This document shows positions 1 to 7,085 of a stretch of DNA of 13,468 nt, piece after piece. Numbering within the stretch: the first letter of the stretch is position 1; each line of letters starts with the position of its first letter. Origin of the DNA: Flavobacteriaceae bacterium (GTDB lineage: Bacteria > Bacteroidota > Bacteroidia > Flavobacteriales > Flavobacteriaceae); the NCBI GenBank assembly GCA_003533785.1, contig DQCR01000014.1, positions 1-13,468 of the forward strand, in the 5' to 3' direction. The notes beneath the pieces are model-generated. The model was not told the DNA's origin and did not search any database. It worked only from the letters and a program-made list of their open reading frames with translations. Position numbers and translations under genes: made by a program.

Positions 1-63
1 AGGTTGTACAAAGCAAAAGAAGGATGTTTAGTTTTATAAAATTCATTTGTACAGTTTGTTTGA

Positions 64-1137
64 TTATTCAATTTTTTTGTTGCGCCACCAGGAGGCTAAA
101 GAAGAACCTGAAATATTCATCCACGGACCAAATACGGCAGGGGCCAAACCAACGGTTGCGACCTTCCCCATTTCCAGTGCTATCCCCGATGCCAGCCCCC
201 CATTTTGCATCCCCACTTCTAGGGCTATGGTCCGGCAGTCTTGTTCTTTCATATTCAAAACTCGACAACCCCAATATCCGAAAAAATACCCCAAAATATT
301 ATGTATGATCGAGGCTAGAATTAAGAATACACCAATGGTCAACAAATTGTCTCTTCCTGCAGCAGTAATAATGGTAATGATCATGACAATCGCTGCCATA
401 GAAATGAGGGGCATACTTTTGTCAAGCCAGGGGGTTTTTCCATGAAAAAAGTGATTGAAAATCAATCCTAATGCAATCGGAAGAATGACAATTTTTACAA
501 TACTAAACATCATTGCCCAAAAATCTATAGGCACGAAGGCTCCTGCAAAAAACTCCATCAGTAGAGGTGTCATAAAAGGAGCTAAAACCGTAGCTACTGC
601 GGTCAGGGTTACAGAAAGTGCAACATTTGCATTGGCTAAATACGCCATGACATTGGACGCTAAACCACTGGGGGAGGAACCGATCAATACGACCCCAGCA
701 GCAATTTCCGGGGGAAATTGAAAAAGCGTTGCCAGAGAAAATCCAACCAAGGGCATGATGCTAAATTGACAAAGTAAGCCCACCAAAACTCCTTTGGGCA
801 TTTTTATGACCCCGTAAAAATCTTTGAGACTCATCGCAGTCCCCATTCCAAACATGATGATTTGCAATAAGGGTACAATAAGCACTTTCATTTGAACTCC
901 TCCCAACTCTATAAAGGGAGCAGGGAAATACATAGAAATACTTACTGCCGCAAAAATTAATATGGTAAAGGACAGTCCTTTTAATGCGGGGATTCCTCTA
1001 AAGCCAAGGGCTAAAAAAATAAAAAATCCAACCAGCCAAACCCCTGCATCAGTAGCCTGCTGGGTGATAAAATAATAGAGACTCATCAACCCGAAGAGTG
1101 CCGAAAGCAAAAGTGAAATTTTAGGATAGGTTTTCAT
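64..1137 (-). CDS. Bile acid:sodium symporter family (BASS) transporter
   Basis: Inner-membrane secondary transporter, expected to import an organic anion with sodium. The protein is strongly hydrophobic along most of its 357 residues, consistent with about ten membrane helices. The family sodium sites are visible by comparison with the Neisseria ASBT structure: S161-N162 of an SNVMAYLA segment, S175 and T179 further along the same helix, and E307 and Q311 of the EVGMQN motif near the C-terminus. I chose the ATG at 1137. The reading frame is open to an ATG at 1182, but that would overlap the preceding gene by 38 bases and add a charged, non-membrane extension. With the chosen start it begins 7 bases after the amidohydrolase stop, as last gene of a four-gene operon. 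The substrate is unknown; many BASS members carry organic or keto acids rather than bile acids. The upstream genes make a sugar-derived or acyl acid plausible, by inference only. Confidence 0.9.
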   Translation of the reverse strand: MKTYPKISLLLSALFGLMSLYYFITQQATDAGVWLVGFFIFLALGFRGIPALKGLSFTILIFAAVSISMYFPAPFIELGGVQMKVLIVPLLQIIMFGMGTAMSLKDFYGVIKMPKGVLVGLLCQFSIMPLVGFSLATLFQFPPEIAAGVVLIGSSPSGLASNVMAYLANANVALSVTLTAVATVLAPFMTPLLMEFFAGAFVPIDFWAMMFSIVKIVILPIALGLIFNHFFHGKTPWLDKSMPLISMAAIVMIITIITAAGRDNLLTIGVFLILASIIHNILGYFFGYWGCRVLNMKEQDCRTIALEVGMQNGGLASGIALEMGKVATVGLAPAVFGPWMNISGSSLASWWRNKKIE

Positions 1138-1144
1138 AGACTTT

Positions 1145-2386
1145 TTATTTCCAAAGGGGACTCGACAAACCATTGAGATCATAAACCACGTTTCCTTCTC
1201 GGAGGGTCAGTTCACAAACCAATTTTTGGGTTCCCTTCATCTTCTTTTTTGCAGTATCAACAAATCCAAAATCACCTTCTAAAAGTCGAAGTAAAGACAC
1301 ATCTGCTTCTGCACCTACGCTCAAATGTCCTAGTGCTGGTTTTTGAATGACTTGAGCAGGATACCAAGTTGCCGCTGCGAAGACTTCTGAAAGGGGCATT
1401 TTTAAATTGAGAAATTTAGACATCACATTCAGCAGATTTTTCATACCCCCATTCATGCTTCCTGTATGTAAGTCGGTGCTGATGGTATTGGGTTTTAATC
1501 CTTGTTCCATAGCGGGAACGGCTTGTTCAAAAACAAAACTCCCTCCGCCATGCCCTACGTCAAAGACAATTCCTTTTTCTTGGGCTTGAAATACATAGGG
1601 ACGTACTTTTCCGGTCTCATCCACGATGGGTGTTCTTCCTTTAACATGGGCATATGCATGGGTAAATACATCTCCAGGTCTCAATTTTTCAAGCAATAAT
1701 TTTTCTAATGGAAGTTCGGGATCACTCCCTCCAAAATCGATCATTACAGGCATATTGGCTAATTCACCCGCACGGACCACATGCTCCGTAGGGGTCCAGT
1801 TATATCCATTGAAGTGTGCCAACTTAAATCCAACCACATAGTCTGTGTGTTTTTGGGCAAATTCGGCACTGGTTTCAGGATCCATATCCTCCAAATTTTG
1901 TTCTATTGCCCCACCTGCCATTCCGTTTCCAACGATATTTAAAAAGGTAAGGACTCGAGTTTTCGATTGGTCAATGGTTTGCTTTTTATAGAGATCAAAA
2001 TTTCGCCATCCGGGACTTCCTGCATCTACGAGAGTGGTAATCCCATTTCGAAAAGTAAAACCATCAGGAGGTAAAGCCGTAAAACTATTGGCTAAGTATT
2101 TTTTGGGTTGGGTTCCGTGAAAATTATGACTGTGCATGTCGATCAATCCGGGACTTACAATCAGTCCTTCTGCATCTATGACCTTTTTACCCTGCTCAGG
2201 CGCAATGGATTTTTCTATCGCAGCAATCTTACCATCTTTTATTGCAAGATCCATTTTTTGATCCAAATTGTTTTTGGCATCAATCAAGTGTCCATTTCGT
2301 ATTATAAGGTCATATTGTTGTGCTTCACATGAATAAAAAGAAAATAAAGCAATAAAAAACAGAAGTTTAAAAAAATGTGATTTCAT
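1145..2386 (-). CDS. Amidohydrolase/deacetylase family metallohydrolase, predicted lipoprotein
   Basis: Metal-dependent hydrolase of the amidohydrolase superfamily, in the group often mislabelled dihydroorotase and related to the acetyl-(R)-mandelate hydrolase Atu3266. Visible elements are an N-terminal small-domain segment (about 25-80), the HxH metal site H85/H87 in an LIDMHSHNFH context, candidate metal-bridging K188 (GFKLAH), H243 or H247 (THAYAH), H279 (DVGHGGG) and the catalytic D305 (STDLH). The C-terminal part returns to the small domain (ADVSLL). Length of 413 is normal for the family. The N-terminus is a signal sequence ending FYSC, so Cys20 is probably lipidated; the lipobox is imperfect. 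The ATG lies 7 bases after the dehydrogenase stop. It probably cleaves an ester or amide bond in the periplasm, releasing an acid that the downstream symporter could import. The substrate cannot be read from the sequence. Confidence 0.88.
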   Translation of the reverse strand: MKSHFFKLLFFIALFSFYSCEAQQYDLIIRNGHLIDAKNNLDQKMDLAIKDGKIAAIEKSIAPEQGKKVIDAEGLIVSPGLIDMHSHNFHGTQPKKYLANSFTALPPDGFTFRNGITTLVDAGSPGWRNFDLYKKQTIDQSKTRVLTFLNIVGNGMAGGAIEQNLEDMDPETSAEFAQKHTDYVVGFKLAHFNGYNWTPTEHVVRAGELANMPVMIDFGGSDPELPLEKLLLEKLRPGDVFTHAYAHVKGRTPIVDETGKVRPYVFQAQEKGIVFDVGHGGGSFVFEQAVPAMEQGLKPNTISTDLHTGSMNGGMKNLLNVMSKFLNLKMPLSEVFAAATWYPAQVIQKPALGHLSVGAEADVSLLRLLEGDFGFVDTAKKKMKGTQKLVCELTLREGNVVYDLNGLSSPLWK

Positions 2387-2393
2387 AGAAATA

Positions 2394-4151
2394 TTATTTT
2401 GATTGTTTTTTTGAATTGGATTCTCGGTATTTTTTTACTTCATCAACGGTTACTTTAGAGGCCTCGTTTCCAAAGTTAGTTCTAATATAGGTCAATACTT
2501 TTGCAATTTCTACATCCTTGAGGAAGCTGTGTTGGGGCATCATGCTGTTGTAATCTTCTCCATTGACTTTAATGGGTCCCTGCATTCCATTGAGAATTAG
2601 ATGAACCAATCGTTCTTTGTCACCCACCACCCAATGGGTTTTGTCGAGCGGAGGAAACCTTCCAGAAGCTCCTTTTCCGTTTCTTTGATGACAAGCTGCA
2701 CAATAGGTTTTATAAATTAATTTTCCTCCTGTCAGGTTTTTTTCGCCCAAATGATCTTTTTCAGGGTCGGGAGTTCTAAAGTGAGAGAGGAGTTTTCTCG
2801 CTTCCATTTTTGCAAGTGAAGCGGTTCCAAATTGGCTTTTATCACCAGTAAACTTCACACTCCAAATTCTGCCTTTTTCGGTATCTCCGATGTATAGGGT
2901 TCCGTCAGGAGCAAAGGCAATTCCCATTGGTCGGTACACAGCATCACGAACACTGAGGATCGGATCTACTTGTGCAAAACCATCTGCAAAAATATCCACT
3001 TCGCCTGCTGGGACACCATTCTTAAAAGGGACAAAACCAATAAAATAGCCTGACTGCGGATAGGGGGCACGATTGGTGGATCCGTGAAAGGCAATAAAGG
3101 CTCCGTTTTTATAATAATCTGGAAACGCATCGCCTTTGTAAAACACCAAATCGTTTGGTGCCCAGTGTCCAGGAAATCCCATAATAGGGGGTTTGTAATC
3201 TGCGCAAGAACCTAGTTTTTTTCCATCTCCCCCGTATTCAGGAGACAAAACTCGTGTTCCTTGAATTTGATCGTAATAACAATAGGGCCAACCGAAATTG
3301 TCACCTTCTTCAATTTTTAAAAATTCTTCTGAGGGAAGTACCGCACTGTCCCAGGGAGAATACCGGTCGGGCCACAAACGATACAAATCGTCACGTCCGT
3401 GAACAACCGCATAGAGGCTCTCATCCTCTGAATTCCAGTCCATACCAACGATACTTCGAATCCCAGTGGCATAGCGTCTTCCGTCTTCTTGTGTTTGATT
3501 TAGAGTTTCTGCATCAAAAACCCAGATTCCTCCGTGTTTTTCGAGTTGGGGACACGGATCCATTCCAGGTTGGAGCGGCGTTCTTTTGGGATTTTGACAG
3601 GCGTTAGAGGGTGCACCAAAAGGAACGTACAAGTTTCCATTGTTATCAAAAGCGATTGGTTTGCCAATGTGTTCATGCATACCGTGAGGATGATCGTCAA
3701 TGACTACGGTTTCTAAAGGCCCGCTAGGGACTAAATTTTCAGGGTCTAATTTGTAGCGGTATACAGCCAGTTCACTGCTGAAATAGAGATAGCCTTTATA
3801 TACTCGAGAGGCGGTTGCGTAGCCTCTTCCCTTGATGGATGGATCTTTTGCGAATTTTTCGATTCGTTCAGCCACACCATCTCGGTCTAAATCTTGCAGC
3901 GCAGCTAGGGCCCCTTCTTCCGAGGTTCTTTTAAATTTGGTATAGACATTTCCATTTGGAGAAACCGCAATATGTCTGGTGGTTTCCGCTATGGAGTCAA
4001 TAAAAATTTTAGATTCAAATCCTTCGGGAACGAATAAAGGTCCCTTATTATCGGGGGTCTTTTGACACTGCTGAAAGATCAAAAAAACAAGGGCTAAACC
4101 CATTGTTTTCCCGAAAGCGGTCCATAGCGAAATAATTTTTTTTGAATTCAA
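2394..4151 (-). CDS. AA12/sorbosone dehydrogenase-like PQQ oxidoreductase fused to cytochrome c, lipoprotein
   Basis: Predicted periplasmic quinoprotein oxidising a sugar or related alcohol, with built-in electron transfer. Residues 40-435 form a six-bladed propeller related to soluble PQQ glucose dehydrogenase and L-sorbosone dehydrogenase. H161 (EHIGKPIAFDNNGNLYVPFG) lines up by eye with the catalytic His144 of soluble glucose dehydrogenase, R232 (TGIRSIVGMDWN) with Arg228, and EEGDNFGWP with the following conserved loop. Residues 470-560 are a class I cytochrome c with CAACH at 484-488 and M538 as likely axial ligand (MMPQH). The N-terminus (SKK, then LALVFLIFQQC) predicts lipidation of Cys29. 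No ATG precedes the signal peptide in frame, so the start is read as TTG at 4151; the alternative ATG at 4103 would remove the charged n-region. It lies 23 bases after the CBM9-like gene. PQQ use and substrate are inferred from family; no PQQ synthesis genes are in the window. Confidence 0.85.
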   Translation of the reverse strand: MNSKKIISLWTAFGKTMGLALVFLIFQQCQKTPDNKGPLFVPEGFESKIFIDSIAETTRHIAVSPNGNVYTKFKRTSEEGALAALQDLDRDGVAERIEKFAKDPSIKGRGYATASRVYKGYLYFSSELAVYRYKLDPENLVPSGPLETVVIDDHPHGMHEHIGKPIAFDNNGNLYVPFGAPSNACQNPKRTPLQPGMDPCPQLEKHGGIWVFDAETLNQTQEDGRRYATGIRSIVGMDWNSEDESLYAVVHGRDDLYRLWPDRYSPWDSAVLPSEEFLKIEEGDNFGWPYCYYDQIQGTRVLSPEYGGDGKKLGSCADYKPPIMGFPGHWAPNDLVFYKGDAFPDYYKNGAFIAFHGSTNRAPYPQSGYFIGFVPFKNGVPAGEVDIFADGFAQVDPILSVRDAVYRPMGIAFAPDGTLYIGDTEKGRIWSVKFTGDKSQFGTASLAKMEARKLLSHFRTPDPEKDHLGEKNLTGGKLIYKTYCAACHQRNGKGASGRFPPLDKTHWVVGDKERLVHLILNGMQGPIKVNGEDYNSMMPQHSFLKDVEIAKVLTYIRTNFGNEASKVTVDEVKKYRESNSKKQSK

Positions 4152-4174
4152 AAGTAATAGTGTTTTTAATGAAA

Positions 4175-4888
4175 TTACTCAAATAAAAGGGATCCAAAAA
4201 ATTCGGGGCGATGAAAGTCGGGTTTAGGGCTGTTTATTTCATTCCAACTCAAGTAATGCGGCAGGCGTGTATCGTCTCCACATTTGTAAAAATTGGCTTT
4301 TGATTGTAATGCTTTAAAGTTCAAATCAGGATGATGGACAAACAAAGACGCAGGCAGTGCGACTACCATTTCCCATTGAAAAGCGCCTGATTTTTCCTCA
4401 AAAGGGGTTGTACCTAAAGTAGAAGCGGTGAAGACTTGATCTAAAATTTGATCGGGATCCACAAAACTTCGTTTTTTACGGTTGGGACCATACGCCAGAT
4501 GGGTAGTTCCAATACAGTTAAACTCAAAATTATAGTAGCCTCCACTTTGATCGGGATCGATAAAAAACTCCACACAACTGTCTCGGTGTGTGGCGGTATT
4601 GGGCTGACTGTGTTGGGCCAAAACGTGGGCTTCAGAAACATAAAATTTTAAGTAGAGCATCTCTTCGGAATGTCCAATCCTAAAGGACACCTCAGGCTGA
4701 TAGGTAAAAGCTTTCCAGTTGAGTTTGTCGATTGGGACGCTTGCTGTTTCAACTTCTAAAGCGGTAGAAATGGATTCAAAATCGAGTTGTTGAGGGGCAT
4801 TGATTTGCTGAACGTGAAGCATTCTAGTGTTTTTTGATGAACAAGAAGAAAAAGCAATTGCAAAAAGGAGGAATCCAAACCATCTCAT
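4175..4888 (-). CDS. CBM9-like carbohydrate-binding lipoprotein
   Basis: Predicted 237-residue lipoprotein with a single CBM9-like (DOMON-type) beta-sandwich. The signal sequence ends FSSC, so Cys16 should be lipidated. Family landmarks are RDSCVEFFIDPD at 102-113, YYNFEFNCIGTTHLAYG at 118-134, KANFYKCGDD near 197-206, and the terminal LSWNEINSPKPDFHRPEFFG block. Three cysteines in the mature part (C105, C125, C203) occur in these conserved blocks. There is no enzyme domain. Such proteins are common in Bacteroidota near carbohydrate genes and are presumed to bind sugars, although related DOMON domains can bind haem. As first gene of the operon that continues with a cytochrome-linked dehydrogenase, it may present substrate to it or help in electron transfer; both are guesses. 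After the lipid Cys come Ser-Ser-Lys-Asn-Thr-Arg, with no acidic surface-export signal, so a periplasmic location is more likely. Confidence 0.8.
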   Translation of the reverse strand: MRWFGFLLFAIAFSSCSSKNTRMLHVQQINAPQQLDFESISTALEVETASVPIDKLNWKAFTYQPEVSFRIGHSEEMLYLKFYVSEAHVLAQHSQPNTATHRDSCVEFFIDPDQSGGYYNFEFNCIGTTHLAYGPNRKKRSFVDPDQILDQVFTASTLGTTPFEEKSGAFQWEMVVALPASLFVHHPDLNFKALQSKANFYKCGDDTRLPHYLSWNEINSPKPDFHRPEFFGSLLFE

Positions 4889-4949
4889 TTACTAAAATTA
4901 CAAAAAATTATCTGTACATTGGATATAACAAATTTTATATAATAAAAAC
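4889..4949. promoter_or_regulatory. Divergent promoter region between the oxidative operon and the SMP-30 gene
   Basis: This 61-bp AT-rich gap separates two divergently transcribed genes and must hold both start signals unless transcription comes from further away. On the minus strand a TTG (4931-4929) lies 18 bases before TAATTTTT (4910-4903), close to the Bacteroidota sigma-A pattern TTG-N17-23-TAnnTTTG, with the last base differing. It would put transcription start just ahead of the ATG at 4888. On the plus strand TATATAAT (4936-4943) is very near the ATG at 4950, so a leaderless transcript or another element would be needed. AT-rich DNA gives such matches by chance, so the boxes are tentative; the shared regulatory space is not. 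Confidence 0.4.
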
Positions 4950-5849
4950 ATGAGAACAACACACCTCGTTGCCGTTTTGAGTATTTTCCTTATCGCTTCG
5001 TGTACAAAATCCGAGGTGCTTTACGTAGCCTCAGATTATGCCTATGTGGGGACTTTTACTCAAGGGTTAGAAGGGCCTGCCGTAGATCAAAAAGGGAATC
5101 TTTATTTTGTAAATCCAGATCATTCAGGAACGATAGGAAAGATAGACGTCTCTGGGAATTACACCCTATTTATCGATCAATTGCCGGAGGGGAGTACGGC
5201 CAACGGGATTCGAATCAATGAACGAGGGATGCTATTCTTAGCAGACTATACCGGTCATAATGTGCTGGAAGTTGATCCAGAAACCAAAGCGGTCTCTGTT
5301 TATGCGCATGAGCCTAGTGCGAATCAGCCGAATGATCTGACCCTTGGAGTGGGAGATTTACTGTTTGCTTCTGATCCCAATTGGGGCGCCAGCACAGGAA
5401 AAATATGGAGGATTGAAAAAGGGCAGTTTATTTTGATGGCGGATGGAATGGGGACGACCAATGGGATTGAAATCAGTCCCGATGGTAAAACACTATACGT
5501 CAATGAAAGTGTTCAAAGAAACGTTTGGGCGTTTGATATCACGGAATCAAAAACGTTAGCCAATAAACGCCTGTTGATATCATTTCCCGATTTTGGAATG
5601 GACGGAATGCGTTGTGATGTAAAAGGAAATTTGTACATCACCCGATATGGCAAAGGAACGGTGGTCAAAGTATCTCCTGGAGGAGACGTTTTAAAGGAAA
5701 TTGAACTCATAGGGAAAAAGGCATCCAATATTGCTTTTGGAGGTCCAAACGGGACTACAGCCTATGTAACGCTCCAAGACCGCGGGTATATTGAAACCTT
5801 TGAAGTTTCCGACTCTGGACAGTGGTTTGATGAATTAAAGAAGAACTAG
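4950..5849 (+). CDS. SMP-30/gluconolactonase-like lipoprotein
   Basis: Six-bladed propeller protein of the SMP-30/gluconolactonase/LRE family, a group that mostly opens sugar lactones to aldonic acids using a divalent metal. The 299 residues fit a signal peptide plus one complete domain. Likely metal ligands are E41 (LEGPAVD), N171 (TTNGIEISPDGKTLYV) and D218 (FGMDGMRCD), corresponding to the Glu/Asn/Asp site of human SMP-30; N128 in QPNDL is a probable active-site residue. The signal peptide ends FLIASC, predicting lipidation of Cys18, so it acts outside the cytoplasm. The ATG at 4950 is well placed for the signal sequence. It is divergent from the CBM9-like/PQQ dehydrogenase operon and shares its 61-bp upstream region, which suggests co-regulation. 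Dehydrogenase plus lactonase is a coherent pair: oxidise aldose to lactone, then hydrolyse. The actual lactone is unknown, and some family members are esterases or lack known substrates. Confidence 0.87.
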   Translation: MRTTHLVAVLSIFLIASCTKSEVLYVASDYAYVGTFTQGLEGPAVDQKGNLYFVNPDHSGTIGKIDVSGNYTLFIDQLPEGSTANGIRINERGMLFLADYTGHNVLEVDPETKAVSVYAHEPSANQPNDLTLGVGDLLFASDPNWGASTGKIWRIEKGQFILMADGMGTTNGIEISPDGKTLYVNESVQRNVWAFDITESKTLANKRLLISFPDFGMDGMRCDVKGNLYITRYGKGTVVKVSPGGDVLKEIELIGKKASNIAFGGPNGTTAYVTLQDRGYIETFEVSDSGQWFDELKKN

Positions 5850-5864
5850 ACGTTACGATTTATG

Positions 5865-7001
5865 CTATTGGTAAAAGCGTACATAATCTACTTCCATAGT
5901 ATCTTGTGAAAAGGAACTGGGGATGCTACCTCCTAGCGTTCCTCCCATTGCAATATTTAAGAGTAAATAATGGGGATTATCAAATGGGACTGAACTGGAA
6001 TTTGTCAGTTGAACTAGAAGCACATTGTCCACAAATATTTTTAGAGTAGCGGGAGTCCATACCAGAGAGTATAAGTGAAAGTCTGCACTTGGGGTACCGA
6101 TTCCTAATACAGCACTGGTCTTTGTCAGGCCGAAGGAGGCATTTTGTCCACTAGAAGCATCCGCCCAGTGAAAGGTTCCGTATAGTTTTTCCTTATCTGT
6201 GCCGTCTTGTTCCATAATATCAATTTCACCGCAGGCGGGCCACCCTACATTTCCAGCTGTGGTCCCGTGGTAGTTTCCTCGTTCGCCTACATTGGTACCC
6301 AGGGTCCAAATAGCAGGCCAAGTTCCTTCTGCACTGGGAAGTTTCGCGCGAACGTCAATTCGGCCGTATTCGAGTTCAAACTTGGAATTTAAGCGGGCTG
6401 AGGTAAAGGATTTCCTACTGCCTTCAAAGGTATAGGTCTCTCGCTTTGCCACAATTTTTAGCGTACCATCACTTACAAATGAATTGTCTGTTCTCGCAGT
6501 ATAATGTTGTTTTTCACCATTGGCCCAACTTCCTCCAATGATAGGAATGTATTGGTGGTGCCATTTTTTATCCGAGGGGGTTCCCTCGTAATTAAACTCG
6601 TCATTCCAAACCAGAGTGTAGTCCGAATATACAGTGGTTTCCTCAGACGTATCGATATTGTTTGGATCTACACTTGCAGAAGCATTTCCACTAGCATTTG
6701 TTATTTCTAGCGTTACTGTCTGATAGCTGTAGGAATTGTATTCTGTATCAAAAAAGGCCCAAATCCCTAGGGTATAGGTTCCTTTGTTGGAATAGGTATA
6801 ATCGATGATTCCAGTGCTGTTCTCAAAAACGGCATTGGATTCAAACGAAAATCGGTAGAGGACCGCTTGTGAAGCGTCTGCAGTTACACGAACCCGTCCG
6901 TTTTCCTCCAAGGTAAAATCCACCTTTAAATCGTCGTTCGATTCTTTGCTACATGAAATAATGAGACTGATGTAGGAGAGTGCGAAAATAAGGGGATACA
7001 A
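5865..7001 (-). CDS. GH16 endo-beta-glucanase (laminarinase-type) lipoprotein with N-terminal PKD-like domain
   Basis: Endo-acting glycoside hydrolase predicted to cut beta-1,3- or mixed-linkage beta-glucan at the cell surface. Residues about 27-102 look like a PKD-type beta-sandwich, followed by a short Asn/Ser-rich linker and a GH16 domain at about 125-378. The catalytic motif GEIDIME (258-264) has nucleophile E259, D261 and acid/base E264, with the extra residue (ExDxxE) typical of laminarinases. WPAIWTLG (228-235) and the terminal MEVDYVRFYQ are also family landmarks. There is no C-terminal secretion domain. Cys17 in a LIISC lipobox is followed by SKESNDD, resembling a surface-export signal. 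No ATG exists in frame between the upstream stop (7062-7064) and the lipobox; TTG at 7001 is the best conventional start but leaves the signal without a positive n-region. Upstream codons (to about 7019) add Lys and His, so ATA or ATC initiation is an alternative. Confidence 0.9.
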   Translation of the reverse strand: MYPLIFALSYISLIISCSKESNDDLKVDFTLEENGRVRVTADASQAVLYRFSFESNAVFENSTGIIDYTYSNKGTYTLGIWAFFDTEYNSYSYQTVTLEITNASGNASASVDPNNIDTSEETTVYSDYTLVWNDEFNYEGTPSDKKWHHQYIPIIGGSWANGEKQHYTARTDNSFVSDGTLKIVAKRETYTFEGSRKSFTSARLNSKFELEYGRIDVRAKLPSAEGTWPAIWTLGTNVGERGNYHGTTAGNVGWPACGEIDIMEQDGTDKEKLYGTFHWADASSGQNASFGLTKTSAVLGIGTPSADFHLYSLVWTPATLKIFVDNVLLVQLTNSSSVPFDNPHYLLLNIAMGGTLGGSIPSSFSQDTMEVDYVRFYQ

Positions 7002-7030
7002 ATGTTTGATGACGTTTATTTTAAATGAAT

Positions 7031-7058
7031 AAAAACGATCCCACCGAAGTGGGATCGT
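7031..7058 (-). terminator. Intrinsic terminator between SGBP and GH16
   Basis: On the minus strand a perfect 10-bp stem (outer pair 7058/7035, core CGATCCCAC with GTGGGATCG) closes a TTCG loop in the C(UUCG)G form, a particularly stable tetraloop. It is followed directly by five T residues (7035-7031). This is a textbook rho-independent terminator for transcripts from the SusC-SusD-SGBP genes. It sits 28 bases after the SGBP stop and 29 bases before the presumed GH16 start. On the plus strand the hairpin has no T-tract, so it should act in one direction only. Confidence 0.85.
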
Positions 7059-7085
7059 ATGTTATTTAACTAAAAGTACTCTTTT

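Noticed and set aside
4..53. TGTACA repeated at 5-10 and 48-53, as a possible terminator or operator pair (also at 4914-4919)
   Set aside because: Only six bases, self-complementary and far apart; no stem with T-tract. Chance occurrence is likely.
24..445. Plus-strand open frames overlapping the end of the symporter gene
   Set aside because: They lie antisense to a clearly conserved membrane protein, have no recognisable domain and read as low-complexity shadow translations.
1138..1182. N-terminal extension of the symporter (start at 1182)
   Set aside because: It would overlap the amidohydrolase by 38 bases and adds a charged stretch absent from the family; ATG at 1137 fits better.
1145..2386. 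Dihydroorotase of pyrimidine synthesis
   Set aside because: The protein has a signal peptide and matches the exported deacetylase-type branch; it lies in a catabolic operon without pyrimidine genes.
3254..3607. 117-codon plus-strand frame inside the dehydrogenase gene
   Set aside because: Antisense to conserved propeller sequence, Arg/Asn-rich, no family resemblance and no start signal.
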